Positions 6,960-14,990 of a stretch of DNA of 31,992 nt are shown in pieces. The position numbers and the translations under genes were made by a program. Numbering within the stretch: position 1 is the stretch's first letter; each line of letters opens with the position of its first letter. Source of the stretch: Firmicutes bacterium CAG:631 (lineage in GTDB: Bacteria > Bacillota_I > Bacilli_A > RFN20 > CAG-631); the NCBI GenBank assembly GCA_000433015.1, contig HF998011.1, positions 1-31,992 of the forward strand, written 5' to 3'. The notes beneath the pieces are model-generated. The model worked only from the letters and a program-made list of their open reading frames with translations. It ran no database searches and was not told where the DNA came from.

Positions 6960-7682
6960 ATGGGAATACTTACTAATTTATCCAATCGCATAAAAGGAAC
7001 TGTTGGCGAATTAAAAGTCAAAAAGAAATTGACCCCTCTTTTATTTGGTCGAGTTTATCATCGTCTCATCAATAATCTTTTGCTTCTAGATGAGAATGGA
7101 AAAAGCCATCAAATCGATCACATTGAAATTAGAGAAAATGGCATTTTTTGCATTGAAACCAAAAACTATATTGGTATCATTACAGGTCAAGAAAACAGTG
7201 AAAAATGGGTTCAACATTTATACAAAGAAAAACATGAATTTTACAATCCGATTAGACAAAATAAATCACATATTTATCATTTAAATACCATTTTAAAACA
7301 TCAATATCCCATTTATTCTATTATTGTGATGGTCAATAATAATGCAAAGTCTATTTCATGTCCTTATGTAATTAATCTAAATCAACTCCAAAAATATCTT
7401 AAAAATTTTAAAAGCGAAACATCATTAAAAAAAGAAGAAATGGATATAATTTATCAAACTTTAATGCAATCAAAAACAAAGTTATCAACAAGAAAACATG
7501 TCTCTAATATTCAAAATACAAAAAAAGATTTAATCAATGAAATATGTCCACGGTGTCAAGCAAAATTGATTTTAAAAATAGGACAATATGGCGAATTTTA
7601 TGGTTGTAGTAATTTTCCTAAATGTAAATTTAAAATCAATAAAGAAAAGTTAGACCGCATCAAACAAGAAAAAAGCACATAA
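6960..7682 (+). CDS. NERD-domain nuclease-like protein with topoisomerase-type zinc finger
   Basis: The 240-residue product has an N-terminal NERD domain (about residues 12-125), a restriction-endonuclease-like fold. QIDHIEI (Asp53) and FCIETKNY (Glu66, Lys68) supply the expected D...ExK catalytic set. The C-terminal region has CPRC (196, 199) and CSNFPKC (216, 222), a four-cysteine zinc ribbon of the topoisomerase I C-terminal type that usually binds single-stranded DNA. NERD plus zinc ribbon is a known architecture in Firmicutes. A role in DNA processing is likely but the substrate is not known. An AAAGGAAC site precedes the ATG. Confidence 0.85.
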   Translation: MGILTNLSNRIKGTVGELKVKKKLTPLLFGRVYHRLINNLLLLDENGKSHQIDHIEIRENGIFCIETKNYIGIITGQENSEKWVQHLYKEKHEFYNPIRQNKSHIYHLNTILKHQYPIYSIIVMVNNNAKSISCPYVINLNQLQKYLKNFKSETSLKKEEMDIIYQTLMQSKTKLSTRKHVSNIQNTKKDLINEICPRCQAKLILKIGQYGEFYGCSNFPKCKFKINKEKLDRIKQEKST

Positions 7683-7716
7683 AACGAAACCGTTTATTTT
7701 GAATTGAAAATAAATA

Positions 7717-7725
7717 TGTTACAAT
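7717..7725 (+). promoter_or_regulatory. Extended -10 promoter of the aldo/keto reductase gene
   Basis: TGTTACAAT gives an extended -10 (TGn-TACAAT). TTGAAT at 7699-7704 is 15 bp upstream, a short spacer. Transcription would start near 7732, just before the GGAGG at 7741. Confidence 0.5.
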
Positions 7726-7752
7726 AAAAGTAGAAATAAAGGAGGTTTTTTG

Positions 7753-8751
7753 ATGTATATACCCAATCCAAATCGTTATCAAAAAATGCAATACCAAAGA
7801 TGTGGAGATAGTGGATTACTATTACCTAAAATTTCATTTGGTTTATGGCATAATTTTGGAAATAATTGCAACTATGATAACATGAAAGAATTAATTTTTA
7901 CTTGCTTTGATCATGGTATTACTTATTTTGATTTAGCAAACAATTATGGTCCTGAATATGGAGCGGCTGAGACAAATTTTGGTAAAATTTTAAAAGAAGA
8001 ATTGATGCCCTATCGTGACCAACTCATTATTAGTACAAAAGCGGGTTTTGATATGTGGGAAGGCCCCTATGGTAATTACGGCTCAAGAAAATATTTAATG
8101 GCATCAATAGACCAAAGTTTAAAACGACTACAACTTGATTATGTCGATATTTTTTATCATCACCGTATGGATCCAAATACTCCTTTAATGGAAACAATGA
8201 CGGCCCTTGCAGATATTGTTAAAATGGGAAAAGCCCTCTACATTGGACTTTCTAATTATGATGGGGAAACTTTAAAAAAAGCCACTGAAATTTTAACTTC
8301 TTTGCATGTTCCTTTTATTGTCAATCAAAATTGTTATAACTTATTCAATCGTGAAGTTGAACAAAATGGTCTACTCAAAAATACTAATGCCTTAAAAAAA
8401 GGACTTGTCGTTTATAGTCCTTTAGAACAGGGTTTATTATCTAATCGCTATATCAATGGTATTCCTACGGATTCAAGAATTGGTAGTGATGGACGCTACT
8501 TAAACGCTTCTAATTTAACGCCTCTTATATTAAAAAAGATACAAAAATTAAATGCTTTAGCACAATCTCGAAATGAAAAATTAGCAACCATGGCTTTACG
8601 CTGGCTTTTACAAAAAGAGGGCGTTACCTCTGTTATTATTGGAGCTAGTAAAAAAGAACAAATTTTAGAAGATTTAGAAGCTTTAAAACCTCATCCTTTT
8701 TCAAAGGATGAATTAGATGAAATTGAAAAAATTGTACTTTCTATCGAATAA
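7753..8751 (+). CDS. Aldo/keto reductase, YghZ/Gpr (AKR14) type
   Basis: The 332-residue product is a TIM-barrel NADPH-dependent oxidoreductase that reduces aldehydes. The catalytic tetrad is visible: Asp60 and Tyr65 in FDLANNYG, Lys96 in IISTKAG, and His137 in FYHHRMD. The opening YIPNPNRYQKMQYQRCGDSGL and the GPYGNYGSRKYL segment closely resemble E. coli YghZ, the L-glyceraldehyde 3-phosphate reductase that detoxifies that sugar phosphate and methylglyoxal. The ATG at 7753 is 7 nt after GGAGG; a TTG at 7750 is in frame but less likely. It is a single-gene unit closed by a bidirectional terminator shared with the converging glycosidase gene. Confidence 0.9.
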   Translation: MYIPNPNRYQKMQYQRCGDSGLLLPKISFGLWHNFGNNCNYDNMKELIFTCFDHGITYFDLANNYGPEYGAAETNFGKILKEELMPYRDQLIISTKAGFDMWEGPYGNYGSRKYLMASIDQSLKRLQLDYVDIFYHHRMDPNTPLMETMTALADIVKMGKALYIGLSNYDGETLKKATEILTSLHVPFIVNQNCYNLFNREVEQNGLLKNTNALKKGLVVYSPLEQGLLSNRYINGIPTDSRIGSDGRYLNASNLTPLILKKIQKLNALAQSRNEKLATMALRWLLQKEGVTSVIIGASKKEQILEDLEALKPHPFSKDELDEIEKIVLSIE

Positions 8752-8779
8752 AAAACAGTTAAAAAATTAACTGTTTTTT
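8750..8779. terminator. Bidirectional terminator containing a stop codon
   Basis: AAAAAACAGTTAA (8750-8762) pairs perfectly with TTAACTGTTTTTT (8767-8779) around AAAA. The stop codon of the minus-strand glycosidase (8767-8769) lies inside the stem. Confidence 0.85.
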
Positions 8780-10212
8780 TCATATGTGATTTCTAAAAGA
8801 TATGCTTTGGTACTATCATCTTCACCTATAAATTCTTTGGTTAGCATTGCATATGGAATCCATAAACAATGATTTTTCATTTGAATTTGTGAAGTGATAT
8901 CTTTTTGAGTTAAATGAATTAAATCAATAAGATTGATTCGTTGAATTTTAAAATCATTTTCAAATTGTACTTTTAAATGGCGAATGTGATTTGAAAAAAT
9001 GGCAATATGAGAAACAAGTTCATCCATTTGAACACAAACATCTACAGCATAGATTTCATCTTTTTCATGATTGAGTCGTTTAAACGTACCTAAAGCATAA
9101 TGATGGTTCAAGTCTTTACAACAAACCACATAGGGCACTTTTTGAATAGGATGTACTTTTGGAAGAGACGTATTTCTAGCTACTCTTGCTGGACATTTTT
9201 GTTTCACTAATTGATTAGAAACATTTTCACTCCAATAAGGTCCAAATAAAACTTCATCTGTAAAAATTTCTTTTGATAGATGTAATTTTGTGCCAACAAA
9301 GGGTTGTGATAATGTGCGATAACGCATGGCTGCAATTGCTTCATTATACCGATAATGAAAAGAACTTTGCGGTGTAATTTTAGAAAGCGTGCATTGATTA
9401 TTTCTTTCTATTCCTAAACTACATCCTAAAATTGCTCCCATATAAACCTCATCTTCACAATTAATGATACTATGTTTTTGTTTTAATAAATAACAAAGAC
9501 GGGCTAAAGTCGTTGTGGAAGATAATTCTTCAGTGACATCATAACTTCTAAATACTTCAGATAGTTGACAAACCTTATCCATATAGTTTTTTGTTTGTTG
9601 ATTCCATGGGAATTGATACTTTCGATTTTCTTCTTCACCAGCATTCATTCCATTGACAGGAGGCATACATAAAGTGTTTTCAATAATGAGTTCTGGATAA
9701 ATTTCTTTAGCTAAGTTTGTTAACATTTTACGAAAAGAAAAATCATTGCCATACACGCCCCAATCCACTTTCCAATAGACAATACGAGCATATTTTGACC
9801 ATTCCAATCTTTTTTTAAAATAAGCTTTTAGTCTTTTAACAGAATAAGTGTAGGCTTTTTGATATCCTTGTGCACAAACCCAAATTCCTACTCCTTTCCA
9901 ACCATAAGACATGATTTTATCCACCAGTTTTTTTAATCTTTCTTCTGGTTTTCCTTTAAAATGGGGGAAGCGATCTTTTTTTATCTCATGTGATGCAAAA
10001 GGATAAGGTTCCTTTTCATTTTGACTATAATAAACATCCCAGCCATCATCTAATATAAAATATAAATCTTTTCTACATTCTAAAAAAGCTTCAGCAAGAC
10101 CATTTTTTTTAAATAAGGCTTCTTCATCTAAATAATCGCGATTACTAACTCCCTTTTCTTGACAAAAGATATTTTGTGCTTGCCACGTACAATAATAATC
10201 ATAAGTTTTCAT
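8767..10212 (-). CDS. Clan GH-D-like glycosidase (alpha-galactosidase superfamily)
   Basis: The 481-residue product has LDDGW (residues 54-58), GWKGVGIWVCAQ (104-115) and YWKVDWG (146-152). These match the substrate-binding and nucleophile motifs of GH27/GH36-type alpha-galactosidases, with Asp150 the likely nucleophile. The partner acid/base Asp could not be assigned. A C-terminal beta-rich part follows. No signal peptide is present, so it should act in the cytoplasm on an imported oligosaccharide. The ATG at 10212 is chosen because AAGGAAAG precedes it. It lies 16 bp after the stop of the CoA-disulfide reductase gene, so the two are probably co-transcribed, an odd pairing. Divergent from typical GH36, it may have another substrate. 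Confidence 0.65.
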   Translation of the reverse strand: MKTYDYYCTWQAQNIFCQEKGVSNRDYLDEEALFKKNGLAEAFLECRKDLYFILDDGWDVYYSQNEKEPYPFASHEIKKDRFPHFKGKPEERLKKLVDKIMSYGWKGVGIWVCAQGYQKAYTYSVKRLKAYFKKRLEWSKYARIVYWKVDWGVYGNDFSFRKMLTNLAKEIYPELIIENTLCMPPVNGMNAGEEENRKYQFPWNQQTKNYMDKVCQLSEVFRSYDVTEELSSTTTLARLCYLLKQKHSIINCEDEVYMGAILGCSLGIERNNQCTLSKITPQSSFHYRYNEAIAAMRYRTLSQPFVGTKLHLSKEIFTDEVLFGPYWSENVSNQLVKQKCPARVARNTSLPKVHPIQKVPYVVCCKDLNHHYALGTFKRLNHEKDEIYAVDVCVQMDELVSHIAIFSNHIRHLKVQFENDFKIQRINLIDLIHLTQKDITSQIQMKNHCLWIPYAMLTKEFIGEDDSTKAYLLEITYEKNS

Positions 10213-10228
10213 TTTTATTCTTTCCTTT

Positions 10229-11893
10229 TTAAGCAACGATTTTTTCTTGATTGATTTGTAACATTTGATAGTATTGATATCCGCCTTTTAAATTATAAAC
10301 ATCAAATCCATTTTGCATTAAAATGCGACAAGCAAGATAACTTCTTAAACCTGAATGACACATCACATAAATTGATTTTGAAGAATCTAAAAGAGATAAC
10401 TTTTCTCGTAAAGAATCTAAAGGAATATGTAAAAAGCCATCAATTGACCCTTCTTGGTATTCATAATCTGTTCGCACATCTAATAAAAGTATATCTTTTT
10501 GATTTTGTAATTTTGCTAAATCTAAAAAAGAGGCTTGTTTTACTTTATGCGTTTCAATGTTTTCTGCCATATATCCAATAATATTTAAAGGATCTTTTAC
10601 CGATGAATAAGGAGGCGCATAGGCTAAATCTAAATGTTTTAAATCCACTATTTTCATTTTAGTTTGAATTGCTGTAGCCAAAACATCTATTTTTTTATCG
10701 ACACCCTCATACCCAATAACTTGTGCTCCTAATATGCAAAGTGTCTTTTTATCATATAGCACTTTTAAAGTTAATGGTTGAGCATGAGGATAATAAGAAG
10801 CATGATGTGTGGTGGAAAGTAAAAGTGTTTCATACTCATATGCATAAAATTGTGCCATTTGCTCATTTAATCCTGTAAAACCAACGGATAAATCAAATAC
10901 TTTTAATATAGAAGTTCCTAAAGAGCCCTGATAATGACTTGCTATACCACAAATATTATCTGCCGCTATTCTTGCTTGTTTATTAGCAGGGCCAGCTAAA
11001 GCAATCACAGATGGTTGTTTGGTTATGAAATGAGAAATACAAACTGCATCACCAACTGCATAAATATTTGAAATGGATGTTTCCATTTGATCATTGACCC
11101 AAATACTTTCTTTTATTCCTAATTTTAATCCAGCTTGTTTTGCTAAAAAAGAATCAGGAACAACGCCAATGGCAACAATTACTAGATCAGCTAAAAAAGT
11201 AGAACTATCCGATAAAAAAACTTGACATTGATCATCATTTTGTTTAATTGATGAAACATCAGCCTGACAAAGAAGTGAAATCCCTTGCTTTTTCAATTCT
11301 AAATGGACAGTTGATGCCATATCTTCATCTAAAAAACTTAAAACATGACTATCCTTTTGCAAAACTGTCGTTTGAATGCCAAGTAAACGCAAATTTTCAG
11401 CCATTTCTAAACTAATAAATCCACCACCAATCAAAATGGCAGAAGATACTTGATGTTGTAAAATATATTTTTTAATTTTTACCATATCTTCAATGGTTCG
11501 TAATGTAAAAATAGAATCTTTGATTGGCATAGAAGGAAAAGTCATCGGTTTAGCACCAGGAGAGAGTAAAAGCTTATCATAAGATTCAAAAAAGCATTCA
11601 TTCGTTTTTAAATTTTTAACTTGTACTCTTTTATTAAAAACATCAATGGATATCACCTCATGTTGAACGCGCACATCAATACGATATCGTGATGCAAAAC
11701 GTTTTGGAGTTTGTAATGTTAAAGCATTAAAATCGGTAATGACTTCTCCAATATAATAAGGCAACCCGCAATTGGCATAAGAAACATACCCGCTTCTTTC
11801 AAAAATAATAATTTGCGCTTTTTCATCTAATCTTCGAATGCGAGTCGCTGCTGTTGCTCCGCCAGCAACTCCACCAACAATGACAACTTTCAT
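10229..11893 (-). CDS. cdr: CoA-disulfide reductase with C-terminal rhodanese domain
   Basis: The 554-residue flavoprotein starts with a GGVAGGATAATRIRRL FAD-binding motif. Residues 37-50 (VSYANCGLPYYIGE) hold the single active-site Cys42 typical of CoA-disulfide reductases and NADH oxidases. A second nucleotide-binding motif (ILIGGGFISLEMAENL) binds NAD(P)H, and IYAVGDAV contacts FAD. From about residue 455 a rhodanese domain begins (LLLDVRTDYEYQEGSI), with its catalytic Cys512 in VMCHSGLRS. This CoADR-RHD fusion is known in Firmicutes and is linked to reduction of CoA disulfide or persulfide and polysulfide. GAGGAAGGG precedes the ATG. The gene has its own promoter (11921-11949). Confidence 0.9.
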   Translation of the reverse strand: MKVVIVGGVAGGATAATRIRRLDEKAQIIIFERSGYVSYANCGLPYYIGEVITDFNALTLQTPKRFASRYRIDVRVQHEVISIDVFNKRVQVKNLKTNECFFESYDKLLLSPGAKPMTFPSMPIKDSIFTLRTIEDMVKIKKYILQHQVSSAILIGGGFISLEMAENLRLLGIQTTVLQKDSHVLSFLDEDMASTVHLELKKQGISLLCQADVSSIKQNDDQCQVFLSDSSTFLADLVIVAIGVVPDSFLAKQAGLKLGIKESIWVNDQMETSISNIYAVGDAVCISHFITKQPSVIALAGPANKQARIAADNICGIASHYQGSLGTSILKVFDLSVGFTGLNEQMAQFYAYEYETLLLSTTHHASYYPHAQPLTLKVLYDKKTLCILGAQVIGYEGVDKKIDVLATAIQTKMKIVDLKHLDLAYAPPYSSVKDPLNIIGYMAENIETHKVKQASFLDLAKLQNQKDILLLDVRTDYEYQEGSIDGFLHIPLDSLREKLSLLDSSKSIYVMCHSGLRSYLACRILMQNGFDVYNLKGGYQYYQMLQINQEKIVA

Positions 11894-11920
11894 CTATATC
11901 CCTTCCTCATTTTCAATTTA

Positions 11921-11949
11921 AGTATACAAAATAAAAACAAAAATACCAA
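11921..11949 (-). promoter_or_regulatory. Promoter of the CoA-disulfide reductase operon
   Basis: On the minus strand TTGGTA (11949-11944) and TATACT (11926-11921) are 17 bp apart. The element overlaps the region driving the divergent CBS-domain gene. Confidence 0.6.
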
Positions 11950-11969
11950 TTTATTTTTATCAAAACTTT

Positions 11970-11978
11970 TGTTACAAT
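11970..11978 (+). promoter_or_regulatory. Extended -10 promoter of the HEPN-like/CBS gene
   Basis: TGTTACAAT is an extended -10 element, with a weak TTTATT about 17 bp upstream. The predicted start is near 11985, 17 bp before the ATG at 12002. Confidence 0.55.
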
Positions 11979-12001
11979 ATAAAAAAGGCAAGGGAAATGA
12001 T

Positions 12002-12727
12002 ATGGATCGAAATGAGCAATTTATAGAATTATATAATCGACTAGATAATCTTTTAAGAGAGTATTATCATTTAAGCGAACGTTCTTTTTCTGTCATCAAA
12101 AGATATGAAGATGAATTAAAAAAATCATCTTTATGGAAAAATCGCGAAAGAGGGATGGCTCTTGAAAGTATTCGAACGGTAAGAAATACATTAGTACATG
12201 AACCAAAAATAAAAAATCAAGATATTTTTATGATTGAAGAATCTGTTTTAGATTTTTTAAAAAAAGAAATTGATTTACTGATTCATCCTTGGACTGTTTA
12301 TGAAAAAAGAAAACCATTAGAATCAGTTGTTTATTGTCATTTAGAAAGTAAAGTAAAAGATATCACAAATTTAATGCAAAAAAAGCATATTTCCCATGTT
12401 CCTGTATTGAATTGCCATAAAAAAGTCATTGGCGTTTTTTCAGAAAGTACGATTTATACTTCTTTACTTTTTCATTCCAAAGTATCCATTAATGATGAAA
12501 CAACTATTCAAAATTTTATACCTTTTATTGAATTGGATCATCATAGTTCGGAACGATTTGCTTTTTTAGAAAAAAATGCGCGCATGAGTGATATCTATGA
12601 ATTATTTGACAAAAGAAAACCTCATGATAAACGATTAGTCATGATTTTTATCACAGAAAATGGATCTATTCATGAACCATTACTAGGCATTTTAACTTTA
12701 CCTGATTTAATTCAAAGTATCGAATAA
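12002..12727 (+). CDS. HEPN-like domain fused to paired CBS domains
   Basis: The 241-residue protein has an all-helical N-terminal domain ending in SIRTVRNTLVHEP. Arg61 and His66 fit the R-x4-H signature of HEPN RNase-type domains. Two CBS motifs follow (SKVKDITNLMQKKHISHVPVL with VIGVFSEST, then ARMSDIYELFD with GILTLPDL), which usually bind adenosine nucleotides and report energy state or c-di-AMP/ATP. The ATG at 12002 is chosen from the AAGGG spacing. A nucleotide-gated RNA-binding or RNase role is attractive, but the family is uncharacterised as far as I know and the HEPN call rests on one motif. It is a single-gene unit with its own terminator. Confidence 0.65.
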   Translation: MDRNEQFIELYNRLDNLLREYYHLSERSFSVIKRYEDELKKSSLWKNRERGMALESIRTVRNTLVHEPKIKNQDIFMIEESVLDFLKKEIDLLIHPWTVYEKRKPLESVVYCHLESKVKDITNLMQKKHISHVPVLNCHKKVIGVFSESTIYTSLLFHSKVSINDETTIQNFIPFIELDHHSSERFAFLEKNARMSDIYELFDKRKPHDKRLVMIFITENGSIHEPLLGILTLPDLIQSIE

Positions 12728-12754
12728 AGAAGAAAATTTTTTCTTCTTTTTTTT
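12726..12754 (+). terminator. Rho-independent terminator after the CBS gene
   Basis: AAAGAAGAAAA (12726-12736) pairs with TTTTCTTCTTT (12739-12749), followed by further T residues. The stop codon of the gene overlaps the first arm. Confidence 0.75.
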
Positions 12755-12755
12755 A

Positions 12756-12784
12756 TTGACTTTATATGGATGAATTTTTATAAT
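12756..12784 (+). promoter_or_regulatory. Promoter of the marR-ABC exporter operon
   Basis: TTGACT (12756-12761) and a consensus TATAAT (12779-12784) lie exactly 17 bp apart. The start of transcription would fall within the palindrome that begins 2 bp downstream. Confidence 0.85.
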
Positions 12785-12785
12785 A

Positions 12786-12799
12786 GTTGCGTACGCAAC
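12786..12799. promoter_or_regulatory. Perfect palindromic operator, probable MarR site
   Basis: GTTGCGTACGCAAC is a perfect 14-bp palindrome placed immediately after the -10 and over the predicted transcription start. Its GC-rich centre stands out in AT-rich DNA. The first gene of the operon is a MarR-family regulator, so autorepression that is relieved by a ligand is the simplest reading. Confidence 0.75.
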
Positions 12800-12825
12800 A
12801 AATTAATAGGAGGTATGTTTAGTTT

Positions 12826-13266
12826 ATGCCAACATTTATGAAGGCCATAGGTGAAATATGGCGATGTGCTAACTTATATCGAATGAAAGCCTACGAACCT
12901 TTAAACATTAATTCATTTCAAGATACCTATCTTTTGCAAATTTGTAAAAATCCAGGTATCACACAAGATCAATTATCAAAACGCATTTACGTTCATAAAA
13001 GTAATGTTGCTAGACAAGTGGCCTCATTAGAAGAAAAAGGATTAGTTTATCGCTTAAACCATCAAGACGATAAAAGAATATTACAAGTTTATCCCACAAA
13101 AAAAGCATTAGATTTAATACCTTTAATTACGAAAATGAATCAACAATGGAATCAATTATTAATGGATGAATTATCTTTTGATGACCAACAAAAATTTTTA
13201 GAAATATTATCCTTTTTAGCTAGTAAAGCAAAAGAGACTGTCGAACATTTGGAGGAAAAAGAATGA
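12826..13266 (+). CDS. MarR-family transcriptional regulator
   Basis: The 146-residue product has the MarR winged helix: a helical N-terminus, the helix-turn-helix in NPGITQDQLSKRIYVHKSNVARQVASLEEKGLV, and the wing RLNHQDDKRILQVYPT with its DxR core. The C-terminal helices would form the dimer. AGGAGG lies about 11 nt upstream. The gene overlaps the first ABC gene by 4 bp (ATGA), so translation is coupled. Together with the operator at 12786-12799 it is expected to repress its own operon and release it when a transported toxic compound binds. Confidence 0.9.
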   Translation: MPTFMKAIGEIWRCANLYRMKAYEPLNINSFQDTYLLQICKNPGITQDQLSKRIYVHKSNVARQVASLEEKGLVYRLNHQDDKRILQVYPTKKALDLIPLITKMNQQWNQLLMDELSFDDQQKFLEILSFLASKAKETVEHLEEKE

Positions 13267-14990
13267 ATAAAAAACTTTCATTTTATTTAGCTCCTTATCA
13301 AAAAAGAATGGCGCTTGGTTTATCCATTAAAATTATTGGAACAATTGTGGAATTATTTTTACCTCTCATCATGGCTTATATGATTGATTATATTGCTCCT
13401 ACGAAAAAGATTTGGATTTTAATTTTACTAGGAATTGGCATGCTTGCTTTAAGTTTAATCGCTTTTTTTGGCAATGTCATTGCCAATCGTATGGCTTCCA
13501 AAGTAGCTAAAGATATAACCAATCAAATTCGCAATGATTTATTTTCAAAAACCTTGCATTTATCTTCTCAACAAATTGATGCCTTCAGCATTCCTTCTTT
13601 AATTTCACGATTATCTTCAGATACTTATAATGTTCATCAAATGATTGGCATGATGCAACGATTAGGTGTTCGTGCTCCAATTTTATTAATCGGCGGAGTA
13701 TTATTAACTTTTACGATTGATCCTATCTTAGCTTTAATATTATTAATCAGTGTTCCTTTTTTAACACTAATCGTTTTTTTTGTTTCAAAAAAAGGGATTG
13801 CTTTGTATACAAATTTACAAAAATCAAATGATAAAATGGTTCGTAAAGTTCGAGATGATTATACAGGAGTTCGTGTCATCAAAGCGTTATCCAAAATTGA
13901 AGCAGAACAAAAATCTTTTCAAAATATTAATGAAGAAATTGTAAAAAATGAAGTCAAAGCAGGTTTGACCGTTGGCATTACCAATCCTTTAATGAATGCG
14001 ATTTTAAATCTTGGCATGGCTATTGTCATTTTTGTAGGGGCTTATCGTGTCGCCTCAAATCATGTCTTAACTGGAGATTTAATTGCCTTTACTTCTTATT
14101 TTACGATTATATTAAATGCCGTCATTTCCATTAGTCGAATTTTTGTAATTTTATCTAAAGGAAGTGCTTCTTCTAAAAGAATTATGGAGATTTTAAATCA
14201 ACCACAAACTCTATTAATTGAACCTTGCAACCATCAAAAAAAGAATGAAGCCTTCATTTGCTTTCAACATGTCTTTTTTGGTTATCATTCTTTTATGATT
14301 TTACAAGATATTTCCTTTGCTATTCAAAAAAATGAATCTTTAGGAATTATTGGAGCTACTGGAAGTGGGAAATCGACACTGATTTCCTTATTATTACGTT
14401 TTTATGATGTTCATCAAGGAGAAATATGGATTGATGGTAAAAATGTAAAAAGTTATTCTAACGAAGAATTAAGAAAAAAAATTGGTGTGGTTTTTCAAAA
14501 TGATTTTTTGATGGCCAAAAGTATTCTAGAAAATATCGATTTTGAACGAAACTTATCTTTTGATGACATTCAACATGCAGCAAAAATGGCTGATGCCCAT
14601 GATTTTATTATGAATCATGGTGGCTATGATAGTTTATTAACAGCCAAAGGAAGCAATTTTAGTGGTGGGCAAAAACAACGATTACTCATTGCTAGAGCCA
14701 TTGCCGCTAAACCTGAAATTTTAATTTTAGATGACTCTTCTAGTGCTTTAGATTATAAAACCGATGCTTCTATTCGTCAAACTTTACTAAAAAATTTAAC
14801 ACAAACAACCATTATTTTAATTGCACAACGCATTAGTTCTGTTCGTTTTGCTGATCATATCTTGGTCCTTGATCAAGGGAAAGTGGTCGGTTTTGGTAAT
14901 GATAAAGAATTAATGCAAAATTGTCCTGTATATCAACAAATCTATTCTTCTCAACATTCCTCCATGAAAGAAGGCAAAGATCATGAATAA
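13263..14990 (+). CDS. ABC exporter half-transporter with degenerate ATP site
   Basis: The 575-residue protein has an N-terminal six-helix membrane domain and a C-terminal ATPase. Walker A GATGSGKST begins at residue 364, the signature is FSGGQ, and Walker B is ILILDDSSSALD. Position 491 is Asp where the catalytic Glu is expected, and the H-loop reads AQR instead of AHR. Such losses mark the degenerate subunit of heterodimeric exporters of the BmrCD/LmrCD/EfrAB type. The start overlaps marR by 4 bp and the end overlaps the partner by 8 bp. Drug or peptide export is likely but the substrate is unknown. Confidence 0.9.
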   Translation: MNKKLSFYLAPYQKRMALGLSIKIIGTIVELFLPLIMAYMIDYIAPTKKIWILILLGIGMLALSLIAFFGNVIANRMASKVAKDITNQIRNDLFSKTLHLSSQQIDAFSIPSLISRLSSDTYNVHQMIGMMQRLGVRAPILLIGGVLLTFTIDPILALILLISVPFLTLIVFFVSKKGIALYTNLQKSNDKMVRKVRDDYTGVRVIKALSKIEAEQKSFQNINEEIVKNEVKAGLTVGITNPLMNAILNLGMAIVIFVGAYRVASNHVLTGDLIAFTSYFTIILNAVISISRIFVILSKGSASSKRIMEILNQPQTLLIEPCNHQKKNEAFICFQHVFFGYHSFMILQDISFAIQKNESLGIIGATGSGKSTLISLLLRFYDVHQGEIWIDGKNVKSYSNEELRKKIGVVFQNDFLMAKSILENIDFERNLSFDDIQHAAKMADAHDFIMNHGGYDSLLTAKGSNFSGGQKQRLLIARAIAAKPEILILDDSSSALDYKTDASIRQTLLKNLTQTTIILIAQRISSVRFADHILVLDQGKVVGFGNDKELMQNCPVYQQIYSSQHSSMKEGKDHE

